A DNA stretch of 42,050 nt from an uncultured Bacteroidales bacterium (GCA_902779535.1 CACZBX010000015.1:1-42050); one strand, 5' to 3'. Shown: positions 24,349 to 32,384, counted from the first letter of the stretch. Numbers and translations are program-made. Notes: generated by a model not told the origin, from the letters alone.

Positions 24349-25338
24349 TTAGAATTTATTTAAGATTCGGTCCATCACCCAGTTTGTTGGTGTCGCACTA
24401 AGTCCATCACATGTACAGATAGCTTTCCCCTGTAGGTGTTCCACAATATTCTTAATCAGAGGTAACTGCACGTGAGGAGGGTTCTGTAACGTAATGGTTT
24501 CCTTTCCTTGTTCTGTATGCAACTCGATGGGTTCATAGGTAAAGACAGAAAAACTGACCATTCCCTTGTCGCCGATAATCTCGATGCGGTCTTCTTTGGC
24601 CGATTCGTGTGCCACGAAGCACCAGGAACCGGATCCGGGCAGGCCCGACTCAAACTTAAAGCAGGCACTGACGGAGTCCTCTGCATTATAAAGCCCGCCA
24701 CGGTTACTCTTGATTCCTTCCGCTTCAAGGATGCAACCGAACATATCTTGCAACAGATCCAGCTGATGCGGTGCCAGATCGTAGAAATAACCGCCTCCTG
24801 CAATGTCGGGCTGTACACGCCATGGTAGGTTCGTGCTATTATAATCGAGGTCGCGTGGCGGTTGTGCAAAGCGAATCTGCACGTTGATGACGTGACCAAT
24901 CTGTCCGCTCTCGACAATCGTCTTTACTTTCTCGAAGTAGGGTAGGTAACGGCGGTAGTATGCCACGAAGCAGGGGACGCCTGTCTCCTGAGAAATACGG
25001 TTGATGCGGCAACAGTCCTCGTAGGTTGCTGCCATGGGCTTTTCGATGTAAACCGGTTTCTCGGCTTTCATCGCCATGATGGCGTATGTGGCGTGTGAAG
25101 AAGGAGGTGTCGCAATATAGATAGCGTTCACCTCATCATCGTTGATCAAGTCGATCGGGTCGGTATACCAACGTGGCACGTGATGTCGCTCGGCATACGA
25201 AGCCGTCTTTTCTTTGTCTCTTCCCATCACGGCGACCACTCGCGAGCCATCGACCAGTGAAAAGGCCGGACCGCTCTTCTTTTCGGTGACGACACCACAT
25301 CCGATAAATCCCCAGTTTACTGTTTCTAATGGCTCCAT
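24349..25338 (-). CDS. Gfo/Idh/MocA-family NAD(P)-dependent oxidoreductase
   Basis: The 329-residue protein begins with a Rossmann fold (WGFIGCGVVTEKKSGPAF) and contains the family signature IEKPMAATYEDC, with the conserved EKP lysine used in hydride transfer. The segment GGGYFYDLAPHQLDLLQDMFG supplies the histidine-containing active-site motif. Members oxidise or reduce sugars, inositols or related compounds. It has no signal peptide, so it is cytoplasmic. It is packed into an envelope operon (3 bp after the solute-binding protein gene, 5 bp before the DUF4421 gene). The substrate is unknown. Confidence 0.92.
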   Translation of the reverse strand: MEPLETVNWGFIGCGVVTEKKSGPAFSLVDGSRVVAVMGRDKEKTASYAERHHVPRWYTDPIDLINDDEVNAIYIATPPSSHATYAIMAMKAEKPVYIEKPMAATYEDCCRINRISQETGVPCFVAYYRRYLPYFEKVKTIVESGQIGHVINVQIRFAQPPRDLDYNSTNLPWRVQPDIAGGGYFYDLAPHQLDLLQDMFGCILEAEGIKSNRGGLYNAEDSVSACFKFESGLPGSGSWCFVAHESAKEDRIEIIGDKGMVSFSVFTYEPIELHTEQGKETITLQNPPHVQLPLIKNIVEHLQGKAICTCDGLSATPTNWVMDRILNKF

Positions 25339-25341
25339 AAC

Positions 25342-26199
25342 TTATATCTTAAAATATTTCTTGCGTAATTGTTTGAACTCTTTCGTGGTGAGATACCGGT
25401 CAAGCCATCCGTTCAAGGTATCTAAGAGGGCTTGTGATTCTTTGCTGACTCCCCATGAATAGAATTGCGAAAAACTGATGTCGAGTTGCATGTCCAGGTT
25501 CGGATAATGAGCCATGGCATCTCGTGCAATAAACTCATCACATACCACATAATTGATTTCGCCGCTTGCTACCAAGGCAATGAGTTGCTCCGGTCCGTAC
25601 TTCTCCACCTCTTCAATGTAGATATTCTCTCCAATTTCATTGCTCAGGTGGTTGAGTCGCAGGATGACGGGAGCATCTTTCACGACATGGATGGTCTTAT
25701 GTGCCAAGGCAAGTTGGTTGCGTATATAGACAGAATCTTGCTCATCCACAGGTTTACGTTGCACCAGTACTTGTTTGCTCACGATAATCGGGTGCGTGAA
25801 GAGCATGGTGTCCTGCAGTTCGCTGGTCGTCGGCGTGTTATGGGCAAGAATATCATACTTTCCTTGCAACATTCCTTCCAGACGCTTCTCAAAACTCATC
25901 TCGGGTGTCACCTCTACTTTCAGCCCTTTGTCGTTGGCGAAAGCCTGCAGCAGTTCATAATGAAAGCCTTCGATGCTATCTCCTTCAGCATGGAAGCCAA
26001 TGGCATTGTATTCAGTCGTAGCCTTCAGCACGCCTGAAGCGACAATTTCATCGTATGTGCGTGGCTGATGGACCGGTTGTTTAGGTTCTCGCATCAGGTG
26101 TCCTATCAGGACGCCGAGGAAGATGACGATGAAGGTTAGGAGGTAACGGCTCAACCGTACCTTGTGTGAATGTTTAATCGTTTTTTCTGGCTCAATCAT
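25342..26199 (-). CDS. membrane-anchored solute-binding protein (SBP_bac_3 type)
   Basis: The 285-residue protein has a basic N-terminus and one uncleaved-looking hydrophobic segment (about residues 17-36, LLTFIVIFLGVLIGHLM). A type-3 extracellular solute-binding domain follows: ATTEYNAIGFHAEGDSIEGFHYELLQAF and KYDILAHNTPTTSE. The same fold occurs in amino-acid ABC transporter binding proteins and in MltF-type lytic transglycosylases. No transglycosylase domain is attached here, so sensing or ligand capture at the periplasmic face of the inner membrane is the cautious reading. No ABC permease or ATPase gene is nearby. It lies 18 bp after the porin gene in the same operon. Confidence 0.82.
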   Translation of the reverse strand: MIEPEKTIKHSHKVRLSRYLLTFIVIFLGVLIGHLMREPKQPVHQPRTYDEIVASGVLKATTEYNAIGFHAEGDSIEGFHYELLQAFANDKGLKVEVTPEMSFEKRLEGMLQGKYDILAHNTPTTSELQDTMLFTHPIIVSKQVLVQRKPVDEQDSVYIRNQLALAHKTIHVVKDAPVILRLNHLSNEIGENIYIEEVEKYGPEQLIALVASGEINYVVCDEFIARDAMAHYPNLDMQLDISFSQFYSWGVSKESQALLDTLNGWLDRYLTTKEFKQLRKKYFKI

Positions 26200-26217
26200 T
26201 GTGTGTTCTCTTTCTTT

Positions 26218-28332
26218 TTAATCGAAGAAGTTCCATGATAATCCTAGTTTCAGCATCCTCGGATTAATCGGATAGTGAGGAGCGAGGAAGGATTCTGAGT
26301 TACCCGACCCTTGGTTGATATGCGACATCATGATAAAGAAGCGGGTGCGCTTCAGGTGAAGGTTCGCATAAAGGTTGATGATTGGATATCCTCCCAGTTC
26401 AATCCGATTGTCGGAATGCTGTAAATAGTATTGACCCATCGCTACGGAGTAGTCGGGTGCAACATATTTCGTGAAATAACGGGCGTCGGCACCAACTTCA
26501 AACCTCAATACTTTCTTAGCAAGGGAGCCTCTGAGGTACACATTCCCGTAAACGGATAGGTCGGGAAGTGGAAGCACGTCTTGCTCGCTCGACTTCTGGT
26601 AAGTCACCTCCGCGTCAATGTGGAGGATTCCCAGCTTGATCCTTTGTTCTAGTGTGGCGCTCAGCACTTGGATATTACCATCAAACTGTTGTACGGCGGC
26701 GTTGTTGAGGTTCGAAGTGATGACGTCACTGGCATCTTTCACGATCTTGCTCGTGTTGGCAAGGTAAGTATAGTTCTTGATGTTCTCGACGCCGGCCTTC
26801 AGCATGGTATTTGTCCTGCCGATCGTCAACTTTCCTTCAATGCGTGTACGCATTATCTTGTCAAGGTCGTCATGGTCCCACCAATAATGTTTCGAGTGGA
26901 AATGGCGATAAAAGAACACCGGATTGGTATTCTTGACGAATCCGTTTACGTCAAGTCGGACCGTATCACCGAACATGCGGACATTCAGGTCGGCATTTCC
27001 CTCCAAGGTGAACTGCCCGGAGTCCTCACCAGTCAAGGCAATCTCACCCAAAGCACTGTAATGAACGGTTTTCCCGTTCCGTTTCGCCAACAATCCTCCC
27101 ACTGACACCACATTCTCTTTATAAGACATGCGTGTCCGTCGGTTATTGGTGAAGGTGCTGTCGGGCAATGAGTAGTTTCGCATCTCATGAGTGATAAAAG
27201 CCGTCAGGCCGGCAGCCGCCCACTTGTTGAATCCTTCCTTTAGTTCCAAAGCAAGGGTGTTCTTGATGGATGTACGTTTGGTTTGGTCGATGGAATCGGA
27301 TCCGAGGAACATGTGTTCGAAGTTTTTCCGGTTCTGACTATCATCGTACGAGATGTATTTTCGGTTGTTCGTATCGAACTGGAATGTATGAATGATGCTG
27401 GTAACGGGTACAAACAGCCGTTTGATATCGATAGAGTCGGCCGAAATGGTATCTTGTTTCTCTCGATAGAAACCAAGATTGTACCGATGGCTCAGGAAGG
27501 CATGATAGCCGATGTTGTGATTCCATATCTTTTGCAAGTTCACCGGGATTTCGTACGACTTATATTGTCGTTTGCCTTCGGCCATGTCCAGAGGATTGGT
27601 GATATATCGGTCATCAGTGATACCTCCGTTCTCGGCCACCTTCAAGTTGTCGTTGTTGAAGAGGAAGTGCATCTCATATTTGTCGCCACGATAGCTCGAG
27701 AACAGTCCGCCATTGAATAAAGCTGTGGACTGCCCGGTATAATGGCCTCTACCATATAGGTAGTCGATGTAGAATCCAAACCCTAACCGCTTGTTGGCAT
27801 TCGTTGCAAAATACGACTTGAAGCGTTCTTCACCGTTCTGACTGTCGAACTCCTTGTAGTAACTCAAGTTTGCGAACGGTGATTTGGTGTTCGTGTAAAT
27901 CAGATCTTCCGGTCGGATGACACAATAGTCGAACGGATCGGTGAAGAGGAACTGACTTGGATCTCGACGCTCAAAGTACAATCGGTTGATTCGTGGTGAG
28001 CCGAGGTTGCCCAAATGGTTGAAATGTCCGTTCATACCGGTCATGTCATTGGTGTTTTGGAACTGATGTTCCAAGGTGTCAACGGGCACTTCGTGTACAT
28101 TTCCGAAGCGTCGGTCAATTTTCCACGAGAAAAGTCCGATAGGAACAGTACTTGCATCGGTCACGGCAGTAGTATCGATGGGATTGCCGTTTCGGTCGCG
28201 GTTGCCTTGCGTCAAGCCGGAAGCAGATGAACCGAAATCTCTGTTCAGTCCTCTTCTGGTTGCTTGTGCCATCAACTGTGTTTGATAGCAGAGGCAACAA
28301 AATATGAATAAGTATAGTATTTTCTTTGTCAT
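26218..28332 (-). CDS. putative outer-membrane porin (Bacteroidales Porin_10-like)
   Basis: The 704-residue product begins with MTKKILYLFIFCCLC, a signal peptide cleaved after LMAQ. A Gly/Arg/Asn-rich linker and a large beta-strand-rich region follow, ending in LKLGLSWNFFD with a C-terminal aromatic. PIGLFSWKIDRRFG, GNLGSPRINRLYF and FLFTDPFDYC are characteristic of the Bacteroidales putative porin family. An open frame extends 162 bp further upstream to 28494, but that extension crosses a palindromic repeat and precedes the signal peptide, so 28332 is the start. It is the first gene of a four-gene operon. The predicted transcription start almost coincides with the ATG. Confidence 0.88.
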   Translation of the reverse strand: MTKKILYLFIFCCLCYQTQLMAQATRRGLNRDFGSSASGLTQGNRDRNGNPIDTTAVTDASTVPIGLFSWKIDRRFGNVHEVPVDTLEHQFQNTNDMTGMNGHFNHLGNLGSPRINRLYFERRDPSQFLFTDPFDYCVIRPEDLIYTNTKSPFANLSYYKEFDSQNGEERFKSYFATNANKRLGFGFYIDYLYGRGHYTGQSTALFNGGLFSSYRGDKYEMHFLFNNDNLKVAENGGITDDRYITNPLDMAEGKRQYKSYEIPVNLQKIWNHNIGYHAFLSHRYNLGFYREKQDTISADSIDIKRLFVPVTSIIHTFQFDTNNRKYISYDDSQNRKNFEHMFLGSDSIDQTKRTSIKNTLALELKEGFNKWAAAGLTAFITHEMRNYSLPDSTFTNNRRTRMSYKENVVSVGGLLAKRNGKTVHYSALGEIALTGEDSGQFTLEGNADLNVRMFGDTVRLDVNGFVKNTNPVFFYRHFHSKHYWWDHDDLDKIMRTRIEGKLTIGRTNTMLKAGVENIKNYTYLANTSKIVKDASDVITSNLNNAAVQQFDGNIQVLSATLEQRIKLGILHIDAEVTYQKSSEQDVLPLPDLSVYGNVYLRGSLAKKVLRFEVGADARYFTKYVAPDYSVAMGQYYLQHSDNRIELGGYPIINLYANLHLKRTRFFIMMSHINQGSGNSESFLAPHYPINPRMLKLGLSWNFFD

Positions 28333-28338
28333 TTGGGA

Positions 28339-28370
28339 CAAATTTACGACATAACGAGCGAAAAGCCAAA
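28339..28370 (-). promoter_or_regulatory. promoter of the porin operon (very short or no leader)
   Basis: Reading the minus strand, TTTG (28370-28367) and TAAATTTG (28346-28339) are 20 bp apart, an excellent -33/-7 match. The start site should fall at about 28332-28334, at or within a few bases of the ATG at 28332. This predicts a leaderless or nearly leaderless mRNA. Confidence 0.65.
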
Positions 28371-28410
28371 TATATTCGTTTTTTTCCGAAAAGCTTGGAA
28401 CATCAATTCT

Positions 28411-28471
28411 TGTAGGGGCCAATCTTGTATCGGCCCGTCCGATATCTGCGGGCTTAGACAAGCTAAGCCCC
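28411..28471. repeat. palindromic intergenic repeat
   Basis: The sequence contains a TGTAGGGGCC...GGCCC imperfect palindrome (28411-28436) and a perfect 8-bp hairpin GGGCTTAG/CTAAGCCC at 28450-28470. The style resembles dispersed intergenic repeats (TGTAGGGGC...) found in several Bacteroidales. It accounts for the apparent N-terminal extension of the porin reading frame. Confidence 0.55.
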
Positions 28472-28603
28472 AACGCTGCAGAATACCTTTGCACGTTTGT
28501 TATCTGAGCGGATAATATAGGTGCAGTTATAATGTAGGTGAATACTCTTTCTTTTTCCGTTGGTGTATTTTCTTTGTTTTTATAGAAAAAAATGCGATTT
28601 TAT

Positions 28604-28634
28604 TTTGTTTATTTAAAAAATTATATAACTTTGC
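28604..28634 (+). promoter_or_regulatory. strong promoter of the structured RNA/small-protein locus
   Basis: TTTG at 28604-28607 and TAACTTTGC at 28626-28634 are 18 bp apart in an AT-rich context. The predicted start is near 28640, immediately before the first RNA hairpin. It is among the best promoter matches in the window. Confidence 0.7.
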
Positions 28635-28639
28635 ATAAT

Positions 28640-28887
28640 GTCGTTGTTTGGGAAAACACGATGAGACAAAAATAGGGGCGTTTGCTTAACGCTTTGTTTT
28701 CTGACGTATAGAAACCTCGCAACTTTTTAATCGTAGTTCAGAACAAAGCCGATGTGAAATTCCTCATGGACTGCACGCTTTTTATTTGCAGAAGTGTGCA
28801 AGCATGGGTGACAAGATAGCTTTAGGTTAAAAAATGTGGGGAGAATGCGTGAATACAAGCGTAAGCATGTATCCACGCATTTTTTTG
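28640..28887 (+). ncRNA. structured RNA of about 250 nt, either a stand-alone ncRNA or a terminator-controlled leader
   Basis: The region lies between a good promoter and an intrinsic terminator and has no open reading frame of note. Successive foldable elements are: a TCGT(T)GTTT/AAACACGA hairpin (28641-28661); GCGTT/AACGC (28678-28692); a long arm in which GCTTTGTT (28691-28698) pairs with AACAAAGC (28742-28749), continued by CTGA/TCAG and enclosing about 33 nt; a 9-bp hairpin (28772-28780 with 28792-28800); and the terminator. The small-protein gene begins 40 nt later with no promoter of its own. I considered 6S RNA but found no closing 5'-3' stem. The family is not recognised. Confidence 0.55.
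28844..28887 (+). terminator. intrinsic terminator upstream of the 129-residue gene
   Basis: An 8-bp stem AATGCGTG/CACGCATT (28844-28851 with 28874-28881) is extended past one A·C mismatch by five further pairs, and is followed by seven to eight T residues. It lies before a coding gene, so it either ends a small RNA or acts as an attenuator. Confidence 0.8.
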
Positions 28888-28926
28888 TATGGGGTGAATG
28901 AGTACTAACATTAAAATAAAACAATT

Positions 28927-29316
28927 ATGAGATTAGAAAAGAAAGATTGGATTTCTCCTCGGACAAATTACCAGGAATTTACTCCGCAGGAATTTATTGC
29001 AGGTTGTTATCATGTTCGTTGTAAGACTGATGCAGAGAATGGATATTATAATTACCTTTATCTTGATTCCAATCATAATCAAAGATTAGATACTGAAGAT
29101 GAACGAGTGTACATAGGTACTTTCAAAGGATGTAATATCGTACATACAGGCGTACAAAGTGATACAGATTTAGTTTTAAATGGTTTTGTTTCAACTGGTG
29201 CATACACCACTATGGTTTATGTATGGAAGCAACATACTACTCAATATGGAGATTGGCATGTTTGTTATGATCCAACTTCAGCTGAATATATTGCAGAGAG
29301 GCCTAATGCTTCATAA
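28927..29316 (+). CDS. hypothetical small protein with four cysteines and an EF-hand-like acidic loop
   Basis: The 129-residue protein has no signal peptide or membrane helix. The N-terminal segment FTPQEFIAGC (residues 18-27) precedes a second cysteine (C32); C69 and C113 complete four cysteines, and H73 and H111 lie near the latter pair. Residues 47-58 (DSNHNQRLDTED) have acidic or amide residues at EF-hand/dockerin ligand positions 1, 3, 5, 9 and 12, so a calcium-binding loop is possible. I have an impression that small Bacteroidetes proteins with a similar F-x-P-x-E-(Y/F)-x-A-x-C start exist, but no function is known to me. Base composition looks more AT-rich than the neighbours. It lies alone between structured RNA regions, pointing to an accessory gene. 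Confidence 0.75.
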   Translation: MRLEKKDWISPRTNYQEFTPQEFIAGCYHVRCKTDAENGYYNYLYLDSNHNQRLDTEDERVYIGTFKGCNIVHTGVQSDTDLVLNGFVSTGAYTTMVYVWKQHTTQYGDWHVCYDPTSAEYIAERPNAS

Positions 29317-29324
29317 AGTTATTT

Positions 29325-29420
29325 AGATCCCCCTGCATACGCCGTGAGGTAATATGCAAAAGATAGAAGAGAAGATCCCCCGTTTTCTCTTCAGCAAGAA
29401 GTTTAATCGTTTTGATTAAG
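29325..29420 (+). other. hairpin-rich 3' region after the small-protein gene
   Basis: Three hairpins follow the gene: TGCATA/TATGCA (29334-29339 with 29353-29358), GAAGAGAA/TTCTCTTC (29366-29373 with 29385-29392), and TTAATC/GATTAA (29403-29408 with 29414-29419). The 9-mer AGATCCCCC occurs twice in it. It may be a structured 3' untranslated region or hold a small RNA. Confidence 0.5.
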
Positions 29421-29443
29421 CCTTGTCTTAGTAGTTTTGACAT

Positions 29444-29475
29444 GAAGCACCAGCACCTATCTGGTGCTTCTTTTT
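29444..29475 (+). terminator. terminator of the small-protein locus
   Basis: A perfect 10-bp stem GAAGCACCAG/CTGGTGCTTC (29444-29453 with 29461-29470) is followed by TTTTT. Confidence 0.9.
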
Positions 29476-29497
29476 ATATAGGTAAGGAATCTTTTCG

Positions 29498-30262
29498 TTA
29501 TTGATCCGGATTATCTACTTCACCTTGGTACTTCAGGGGCAGAGACTTCTCAATGATGCTCCATGATTCCTTCATCAAATAGGAGATATTCTCACTGCCT
29601 TCTCCTTGTGGATAGATCGGGTCGTGGATAACCAACTCTAATGGATGCCAATTTACCCATTTCCCGGTACGGGGGAAGACATCGAAGGAGCCGTTGATGG
29701 TGATGGGTACGACCGGAAGATGAAGATCATCGGCCAACTGGAATGCACCACGGCGGAAAAAGCCCATGTGGCCGGTGAAGGTTCGAGATCCTTCGGGGAA
29801 AACAACTAAAGAGGTGCCGTTCTGAAGCACTTTGTGTGCATGGTCAATGGTCTCCTTAATCTTACTTGGTCCTGTTTTGTCGACAAAGATATGTCCTGCA
29901 GCCTGGCAAGCCGGTCCGACAAACGGCATTTTCTTGAGGCTACGCTTCATCATCCATTTGAAATTCCTTCCCAGAAAGCCATAGATTAGGAAGATATCAA
30001 ATGCACCTTGGTGGTTGGCTACAAAAACATACGACTGGTGCTTTGCTACGTTGGTATTTTGCCTTACCTTGACGGGAAGCAGAAGGGTATAACAGATCAC
30101 TTTCGACCAGATCCGTCCAGGATAATAGCCCCAAAAATGAGCACTGCCAATCCATGAGCCAATCATTGTCACGAGAGCCGTCAGAATGGTAGCGACAAGA
30201 ATGATAGGGGCGGCAATACACACTTGGTATATGCGATATAGGAGTTGTAAGATTGATTTCAT
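29498..30262 (-). CDS. plsC: 1-acyl-sn-glycerol-3-phosphate acyltransferase
   Basis: This enzyme acylates lysophosphatidic acid to phosphatidic acid at the cytoplasmic membrane. The 254-residue protein has an N-terminal membrane segment (about residues 10-38). It carries the PlsC/LPLAT motifs in order: the catalytic NHQGAFD (an HX4D motif), the FEGSRT-like FPEGSRT block for glycerol-phosphate binding, and VPITI. The length is normal for the family. It is the last gene of the seven-gene minus-strand operon, 65 bp after the metallophosphoesterase gene, and may also have some expression of its own. Confidence 0.93.
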   Translation of the reverse strand: MKSILQLLYRIYQVCIAAPIILVATILTALVTMIGSWIGSAHFWGYYPGRIWSKVICYTLLLPVKVRQNTNVAKHQSYVFVANHQGAFDIFLIYGFLGRNFKWMMKRSLKKMPFVGPACQAAGHIFVDKTGPSKIKETIDHAHKVLQNGTSLVVFPEGSRTFTGHMGFFRRGAFQLADDLHLPVVPITINGSFDVFPRTGKWVNWHPLELVIHDPIYPQGEGSENISYLMKESWSIIEKSLPLKYQGEVDNPDQ

Positions 30263-30327
30263 AGTAATGATCTGTTTGTTTCTGCAAATTTACGTAGAAT
30301 TATAGGAACGCTTATATCCTATAATAC

Positions 30328-31497
30328 TTATTTTATGGCTCTTTTTAGTGTTATTACCGTTATCTCTGGCCACGCACCGATACGGAAGGGGAACATCACA
30401 TATCCCAATCCCGGGTTCACATAGATAAAGCGGCCACCTCGTTGATACAATCCATTATGTTCGGGATACTTGAACATGATGGGACAGAATCCCCAGAATG
30501 TACATTGCATCTCATGGGTATGACCGGCCAATGTCAATTGAATGTCAGTTTCAGGCAATACGTTTCTCCTCCAATGAGTAGGATCATGACTGAGAAGTAT
30601 CTTAAATAAGGAGTTTGTATTTCCTATCGCTTTATCTAAATCGCCATAATCAGGGAAGGGAGGATCGCCTGCGTTCTCCACGCCCACTACGGCAATGCTG
30701 TCATTTCCTCGGTGTAAGATGATGTTTTCGTTGAGTAATAGTTTCCAGCCTAACTCATCTCTTTGCTTACTAATGAGTGCATCTATGTTTTGGTGTTGGG
30801 CTTCTCTGTTTTTCCAATGGATATATGGAGAGTAATCATGATTTCCTAAGATGGAGACGATGCCATCCTTGCTCTTTAATTGTCGGAGAATGGGTAAATA
30901 CTCGTCGAGTTCCTTTGCTTCGTTGTTGACCAGGTCGCCTGTGAAAGCGATTAAATCTGCTTTTTCTTTATTACATAGGTCGACTGCTGTTTGCAAGGCT
31001 TTACCATGATCAGTCCAACTTCCAATATGTATATCCGAGAGTTGAATGATGCGATAGTTTTCGAACGCCTGAGGAAGTCCTGACAATTCGATATCTACTT
31101 TCTTTACCTGGAAATGTTTTTTCCCTTCGACTGCACCATAGATCAAGCATCCTAAACCATATATCGCTGCCAAGCAGGCTATGAATTCTGTAAGGTGTTT
31201 TTTCTTTGCAAAATAACGGACTGGCCAGAGTAGAATCATGATGAGGGTAAAGATTGCTTTGGGCATAGATACAACCATCAGAGCTAGGATATAGTTGCTG
31301 AGGCGTTGCATGCTGGCCATGCTGAAATCGTGCGTAAAGTAGATGATTACCATACCTATCAAAAGGAGGATGGTCGGTATCCAATAAGCATACCTGACCC
31401 ATTTCCTTGGATTTGGGTTGATATAGTTTCTTCCGATGTACCAGTCGGGTACCAATAGCAGAAGAATAAGGAAAAGCATGGTTCTCTCTAATACCAT
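30328..31497 (-). CDS. membrane-anchored metallophosphoesterase (YkuE-like)
   Basis: The 389-residue protein has about four N-terminal hydrophobic segments (residues 5-20, 35-60, 66-95, 103-122). A calcineurin-like phosphoesterase domain follows with the complete set of metal-ligand motifs: SDIHIG, GDLVNN, GNHD and GHTHE. The HLTEF and VKKVDIELSGLP stretches separate membrane and catalytic parts. YkuE-type members hydrolyse phosphate esters at the membrane surface; the substrate here is unknown. Its partner genes make nucleotide precursors and phospholipids, so a lipid or nucleotide substrate is conceivable. It lies 11 bp after the MetH-activation-domain gene. Confidence 0.9.
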   Translation of the reverse strand: MVLERTMLFLILLLLVPDWYIGRNYINPNPRKWVRYAYWIPTILLLIGMVIIYFTHDFSMASMQRLSNYILALMVVSMPKAIFTLIMILLWPVRYFAKKKHLTEFIACLAAIYGLGCLIYGAVEGKKHFQVKKVDIELSGLPQAFENYRIIQLSDIHIGSWTDHGKALQTAVDLCNKEKADLIAFTGDLVNNEAKELDEYLPILRQLKSKDGIVSILGNHDYSPYIHWKNREAQHQNIDALISKQRDELGWKLLLNENIILHRGNDSIAVVGVENAGDPPFPDYGDLDKAIGNTNSLFKILLSHDPTHWRRNVLPETDIQLTLAGHTHEMQCTFWGFCPIMFKYPEHNGLYQRGGRFIYVNPGLGYVMFPFRIGAWPEITVITLKRAIK

Positions 31498-31508
31498 AAT
31501 TCTATGAT

Positions 31509-32384
31509 TTATAAGATGTTACCTAATAGAAACTTCTGAGTTGTCTCGATGTCGAATCCTCTGCGTCGGGCATAGTCGCTTAGCTGTTGCTTGTCAATCT
31601 TCCCAACCGAGAAATAGTATGCTTGGGGATGTGCTATCATGAATCCGCTGACCGAGGCATGAGGAATCATCATCCCATTATCGGTTAGTGTGATGCCGAT
31701 TTGCTTCATGTCGATTAACTGATCCAAGATGAAGTTGATGGATAAGTCGGGCAGGGAAGGATAGCCGATGGCCGGTCGGATTCCTTGATATTTGCCTTGA
31801 AAAAGTTCTTTGATGGATAGTGATTCATCGGGAGCGTATCCCCATAGTTCTTTTCGGACTTCCAGATGCAACCTCTCAGCCGTGGCTTCAGCCAGTCGGT
31901 CGGACAAGGTCTGTATCAGTAATTGGTTTTCGTCAGAGGCAAGATTGCTGTTCTGTATCGTTGTGGCGAAGACGCCGATATGGTCGATGACTCCCTTTTG
32001 GATGGGACGAATAAAGTCGCTCAGGCATACTAAAGGTTGATGATCCGATGTAGCCATCTGTTGACGAAGCAAAGGGATGCGTTGTTTCCCGATAATCAGG
32101 TCGTCGCCATCAGCATTTGTCTCCAGAAGGCAGAAGATGGCGCTCGCCTTTGTGGTTTTGTCCATCCCTCTCAAGATGCTTTTTGCTTCTTGAAAGAGTT
32201 GGATGGCCTCTTTAGCCTTGGCTCTTTCTTCCTGCGGAAAGGAATGTACCCATTGGCTATAGCAAGCCTCGCAGGTATGTATGTCGGCAATGGTTGCAAA
32301 TTTGGCAGAGAATCCCCAAGCATGAAAGAAATATATCCAGTTGATATATTCGCACACATCGTGTATGGTATACTCTTTGATCAT
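31509..32384 (-). CDS. stand-alone B12-dependent methionine synthase activation domain protein
   Basis: The 291-residue cytoplasmic protein corresponds to the C-terminal AdoMet-binding reactivation domain of cobalamin-dependent methionine synthase MetH. The diagnostic segments are RPAIGYPSLPD, matching the RPAxGYP AdoMet site, GITLTDNGMMIPHASVSG, and AHPQAYYFSVGKIDKQQLSDYARRRG. No methyltransferase or cobalamin domain is attached. The domain normally supplies AdoMet for reductive remethylation of oxidised cobalamin. The usual GYPACPEH is altered to GYPSLPDL. The first about 90 residues have extra helical sequence not typical of the E. coli domain. Its start overlaps the pyrC stop by 4 bp, so the two are translationally coupled. 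Confidence 0.88.
   Translation of the reverse strand: MIKEYTIHDVCEYINWIYFFHAWGFSAKFATIADIHTCEACYSQWVHSFPQEERAKAKEAIQLFQEAKSILRGMDKTTKASAIFCLLETNADGDDLIIGKQRIPLLRQQMATSDHQPLVCLSDFIRPIQKGVIDHIGVFATTIQNSNLASDENQLLIQTLSDRLAEATAERLHLEVRKELWGYAPDESLSIKELFQGKYQGIRPAIGYPSLPDLSINFILDQLIDMKQIGITLTDNGMMIPHASVSGFMIAHPQAYYFSVGKIDKQQLSDYARRRGFDIETTQKFLLGNIL

Noticed and set aside
28333-28494. Upstream extension of the porin gene (54 extra codons)
   Set aside because: It contains an intergenic palindromic repeat and the promoter, and it precedes a clear signal peptide at 28332.
28640-28887. 6S RNA or tmRNA
   Set aside because: No long closing 5'-3' helix with central bubble, and no tRNA-like ends or tag reading frame were found.
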